From a virus: a DNA stretch of 29,300 bases. A model generated the notes under the pieces. The model searched no databases. It was given only the letters and a program-made list of their open reading frames with translations, and had not been told where the DNA came from. Where the stretch lies: the IMG/VR virus record IMGVR_UViG_3300007071_000005, positions 1-29,300 of that record; one strand, 5' to 3'. Within the stretch, counting starts at the first letter, position 1. Each line of letters opens with the position of its first letter. Below are positions 27,180 through 29,300 of this stretch, in pieces. The translations under genes were made by a program, and so were the position numbers.

Positions 27180-28457
27180 TCATGACCGCAGTAACCCCCG
27201 GCTTCGGGCCCACTCGACAACTCGTGTTGCCTCGCCGAACAGCGAGACATGGACTCGCCATGGTTCGGGCTCGCTCTCCCCATACTTGAGCACGGCTCGC
27301 TCGAACACTTGGTATACAGCCCCTGCGTACTCGAACTCCTCTGTTAGAGGCCATCCGAGTGTCCGTAACGGCAGCGTCGGATCGATCCGCTCGAGTGTCC
27401 TCCAGAACTCTAAGAAACCATGCCCGACGTGCCGCCCGAGCGGCCCGATCTGAACGACGTCGCTTGCCATCTCGCCACCCTCCAGTATTTTCGCTACTTG
27501 CTGCCGAAACCCCTCGAACCCCTGCTCCAGCAGTCGCCTCGGGCAACGCTTCCCGCTCCAGTTCTGGTGCGGTACCACTCGCTCGACTGGTAGCCCGAAG
27601 GCCCGGCAGAGAGCTGCCACCAGCCGCGCGCCGTGCTCCTGGGTGCGGGACCAGTCGCCGTCGCGATTCACGCAGAGCTCCACCGCGATGCTGGTGCGGT
27701 TGCCCGGGCCCTGGGCGCCGTCGCCGGCGTGCCAGCCGTTCTCGGTGGTGGGGAGGAGCTGCACGATGCGCTGGTCGTCGACCACGAAGTGGAAGCTCAC
27801 CCCTTCGGGGCCGCCCCCGCTGTGGACGAAGCGCTGGTGAGCCCGGGCATCGGCGCCCGGCTGCTCGTTGGCCGTCTCGTGGACCGTGATCCAGGCCGGG
27901 CGGAGGGGGTAGGCGGGGCGGTTCGGCGCCCCGCGAGGGACCAGCGCGATCTCGAGCGGTACACCTGGCACCGGTTCCTCGCCGTGCTGCGCCATGAAGC
28001 GCCGAACGGCCGCGATGTAGCTGGCCGGGTCGTTCCCGTCGGCGGCGGGAGCCCAGAGGGGGACGATCGCCTCCACGGTGTCGGCTCCGGCGCGCCGGTA
28101 GACGAAGCCGGGGTCGACCAGTCGACGGGCCAGGTCCCGGAACCCTTCGGTCCAGCTGGGGTAGCGGACGAACTGGCCGCGACCGGGCACGCTGACCGGC
28201 TGGCCCGCGCCGGTGCGGCTGGTGCGAGTGGCGCCGGGGTTGCGGAGGTCGTGCTCGGCGACCAGCCCCACGGTGCCGAAGCGCGATTCGTGGGCGAAGA
28301 TGGCCAGGGCGAAGAGAGGGTCGACCCCCTCGGCGGCGACGGCGCGCCAGCAGGCGTCTGCTTCAGCTGCAGCAGGTGACCTCGCCTCGCGAAGGATCTG
28401 TGCGAAGCGTGTCACCGAGATTCTCGGTAGTGTGCCGACCACTACTGTGCCATTCAT
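27180..28457 (-). CDS. Endolysin: glucosaminidase-like plus amidase_2 plus C-terminal wall domain
   Basis: A 425-residue protein with three parts. Residues about 15-155 resemble a lysozyme/glucosaminidase-like domain: 'LFALAIFAHESRFGTVG' with the likely catalytic E57, then 'GRGQFVRYPSWTEGFRDLAR'. Residues about 185-310 are an N-acetylmuramoyl-L-alanine amidase (amidase_2) with zinc ligands H193 (WITVHETAN), H297 (VVPHQNWSG) and C305 (KRCPRRLL). Residues about 335-425 ('GHGFLEFWRTLERIDPTLPL', 'GWPLTEEFEYAGAVYQVFER') match a segment I associate with Chloroflexota surface proteins and may bind the host wall. It is the last gene of the lysis cassette, next to attP. Confidence 0.9.
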   Translation of the reverse strand: MNGTVVVGTLPRISVTRFAQILREARSPAAAEADACWRAVAAEGVDPLFALAIFAHESRFGTVGLVAEHDLRNPGATRTSRTGAGQPVSVPGRGQFVRYPSWTEGFRDLARRLVDPGFVYRRAGADTVEAIVPLWAPAADGNDPASYIAAVRRFMAQHGEEPVPGVPLEIALVPRGAPNRPAYPLRPAWITVHETANEQPGADARAHQRFVHSGGGPEGVSFHFVVDDQRIVQLLPTTENGWHAGDGAQGPGNRTSIAVELCVNRDGDWSRTQEHGARLVAALCRAFGLPVERVVPHQNWSGKRCPRRLLEQGFEGFRQQVAKILEGGEMASDVVQIGPLGRHVGHGFLEFWRTLERIDPTLPLRTLGWPLTEEFEYAGAVYQVFERAVLKYGESEPEPWRVHVSLFGEATRVVEWARSRGLLRS

Positions 28458-28755
28458 TCAGGATCCCCTCCCGATAGCACCAGGCGAGAAACCGCCACCA
28501 GCGAAGCGTTCGTACTGGTACGTACGGGAACTCAGCGAGGTTCCGCGGGGCAGGGCACTGTGGAAGCTCGCGAGCGATGGCAGCCGCTAGCCGCTGCGGG
28601 GGTACTCCGAGGTCACCGCGCGCGACCTCGACGATCGTCCCGGGACTTATGGCGAGATAGCAGCACCGATCGTCTTCCGACCAGGCGACGGCACCGGCAC
28701 CGAGCTGCCAGAGGTACACCACGAGGTCGATGAGGCCACGGTGCACCGGCGTCAT
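28363..28755 (-). CDS. Small lysis-cassette protein of unknown function
   Basis: About 130 residues from ATG 28755 (ATGA overlap with the upstream stop): MTPVHRGLIDLVVYLWQLGAGAVAWSEDDRCCYLAISPGTIVEVARG, then 'RTLRWWRFLAWCYREGILNEWH'. The N-terminal helix is hydrophobic and there are two Trp-rich patches, but I see no clear transmembrane pair. The last 30 codons overlap the endolysin start out of frame, and the translation there looks like shadow, so the natural C-terminus may be earlier. Placed between a zinc-ribbon protein and the endolysin, it may be a lysis accessory. Confidence 0.6.
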   Translation of the reverse strand: MTPVHRGLIDLVVYLWQLGAGAVAWSEDDRCCYLAISPGTIVEVARGDLGVPPQRLAAAIARELPQCPAPRNLAEFPYVPVRTLRWWRFLAWCYREGILNEWHSSGRHTTENLGDTLRTDPSRGEVTCCS

Positions 28756-29144
28756 CGCGTACCTCCCCGGTACAGCCAGCGGTAGAACGCGAGGCGCTGC
28801 AAGGTTCTCGTATCGAGGTCCGTGAGCGCGACCTGTGCCATCGCGGTCGGGTCGTGCGCCACTACAAAAGGGCGCTGGCATTCCTCGCAGCGGTAATAGA
28901 CGTCGACGACGTGCTCGGGAGTGCCAGCCCGCTCGACTGCCATCCAAGGCCGCTCATGCCCACACCATGGGCAGCGGACCAGATCGAATGCTTGCCCGTC
29001 GGCGTCGACCCTGCGCACGCTCCCGGGCTTAAGCAGCTCGCCACAATACGGGCAGCGAGCGAGGCCCCCTTGCCAGACGAGCACGACATCGTAGGGTGCA
29101 CCACACCCGGCACATCGCTGCCAGCGGTCACGCGTGCTGGTCAT
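28752..29144 (-). CDS. Multi-zinc-ribbon protein in lysis cassette
   Basis: A 130-residue protein starting MTSTRDRWQRCAGCGAPYDVVLVWQGGLARCPYCGELLKPG. Four CxxC knuckles are visible: CAGC and CPYC (first ribbon), CPWC and CEEC (second ribbon, VRCPWCGHERPW... YYRCEECQRPFVV). The C-terminus is helical (TRTLQRLAFYRWLYRGG). It overlaps the holin end by 17 bases and the next gene by four. Zinc-ribbon proteins between holin and endolysin are unusual; it could equally be a small tail or morphogenesis gene transcribed with the cassette. Function unknown. Confidence 0.75.
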   Translation of the reverse strand: MTSTRDRWQRCAGCGAPYDVVLVWQGGLARCPYCGELLKPGSVRRVDADGQAFDLVRCPWCGHERPWMAVERAGTPEHVVDVYYRCEECQRPFVVAHDPTAMAQVALTDLDTRTLQRLAFYRWLYRGGTR

Positions 29145-29300
29145 CTCGTTTCTCTCCGAAACGATCGAATGCCTGGCGGAGCGCTTCTGGGACTGGCACC
29201 CCGATCCGCGCTGCGTTCTCGAGCACCGACAATCCCTCGTGCATGATGTAGAAACCCACCACCGGCTCGGCGATCGGCAAGCCGGTATGCCCCCCGATGA
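29128..29300 (-). CDS. Phage holin, C-terminal part (cut by window edge)
   Basis: The minus-strand frame is open from 29300 to a TGA at 29130-29128. The 56 visible residues read 'GGHTGLPIAEPVVGFYIMHE' and then 'GLSVLENAARIGVPVPEALR', ending in a charged tail (FDRFGEKRDDQHA). This is the conserved C-terminal part of the toxin-secretion/phage-lysis holin family (HtGlP..ePV..FYi.hEglSilEN...iGvPvP..L). The N-terminal membrane helices lie beyond the window. It would permeabilise the membrane for the endolysin. Confidence 0.85.
   Translation of the reverse strand, partial: IGGHTGLPIAEPVVGFYIMHEGLSVLENAARIGVPVPEALRQAFDRFGEKRDDQHA

Overview
The window is part of a GC-rich temperate tailed phage genome with an HK97-type head and a long-tail (siphovirus-like) module. 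The host is probably a thermophilic Chloroflexota (Thermomicrobia-like). That host guess is an inference from the base composition and from C-terminal or N-terminal domains in the endolysin and the secreted nuclease that I associate with surface proteins of that group. No host gene is visible in the window.

Layout. Positions 1-19056 are one long leftward (minus strand) block. Read from right to left it starts with early genes: a ribbon-helix-helix regulator, a MerR/excisionase-type HTH protein, a DUF6166 protein, small proteins of unknown role, a single-strand-annealing-type recombinase and an XRE regulator. Next come a lambda O-like replication initiator that carries its own iteron origin, a helicase-loader-like protein, a RecB-like exonuclease, a Holliday-junction-resolvase-like nuclease and a likely late regulator. 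The late genes follow: a VUT/YhhQ 7-deazaguanine precursor transporter, small terminase, a YkgJ-ParB-DpdA fusion protein, large terminase, portal-MuF fusion, prohead protease, major capsid, connectors, tail tube, two tail-assembly chaperones joined by a probable -1 frameshift, and the start of the tape measure gene, cut by the left edge. Almost every junction is an ATGA/GTGA/TGATG overlap or a gap of a few bases.

Positions 19057-19175 hold the divergent immunity control region, with two opposed promoters and several copies of a GTCTAGCGTC half-site. Rightward from there (19176-26986) are a CI-like XRE repressor, its ImmA/IrrE-type protease partner and a secreted thermonuclease. A more AT-rich accessory island follows (second ImmA-like protein, DUF4411 PIN protein, methyltransferase fused to a Mrr-like nuclease domain), then a small unknown protein and a tyrosine integrase.

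Directly after the integrase lies a 3' half of a tRNA-Lys(CUU)-like sequence, flanked on both sides by the same 22-bp repeat. This looks like an intact attP: core plus two integrase arm sites. The lysis cassette (holin, cut by the right edge; zinc-ribbon protein; unknown protein; endolysin) converges on it from the right on the minus strand. Phage genes therefore lie on both sides of the att site, as in the circular or virion form of a phage and not in an integrated prophage.

The points of greatest interest are the 7-deazaguanine DNA-modification pair (transporter plus chimeric DpdA-like protein), the helically phased iteron origin inside the initiator gene, the intact attP, and the PIN/ImmA/methyltransferase-nuclease island. 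No computation or database search was run: family assignments rest on motif recognition in the translated sequence.
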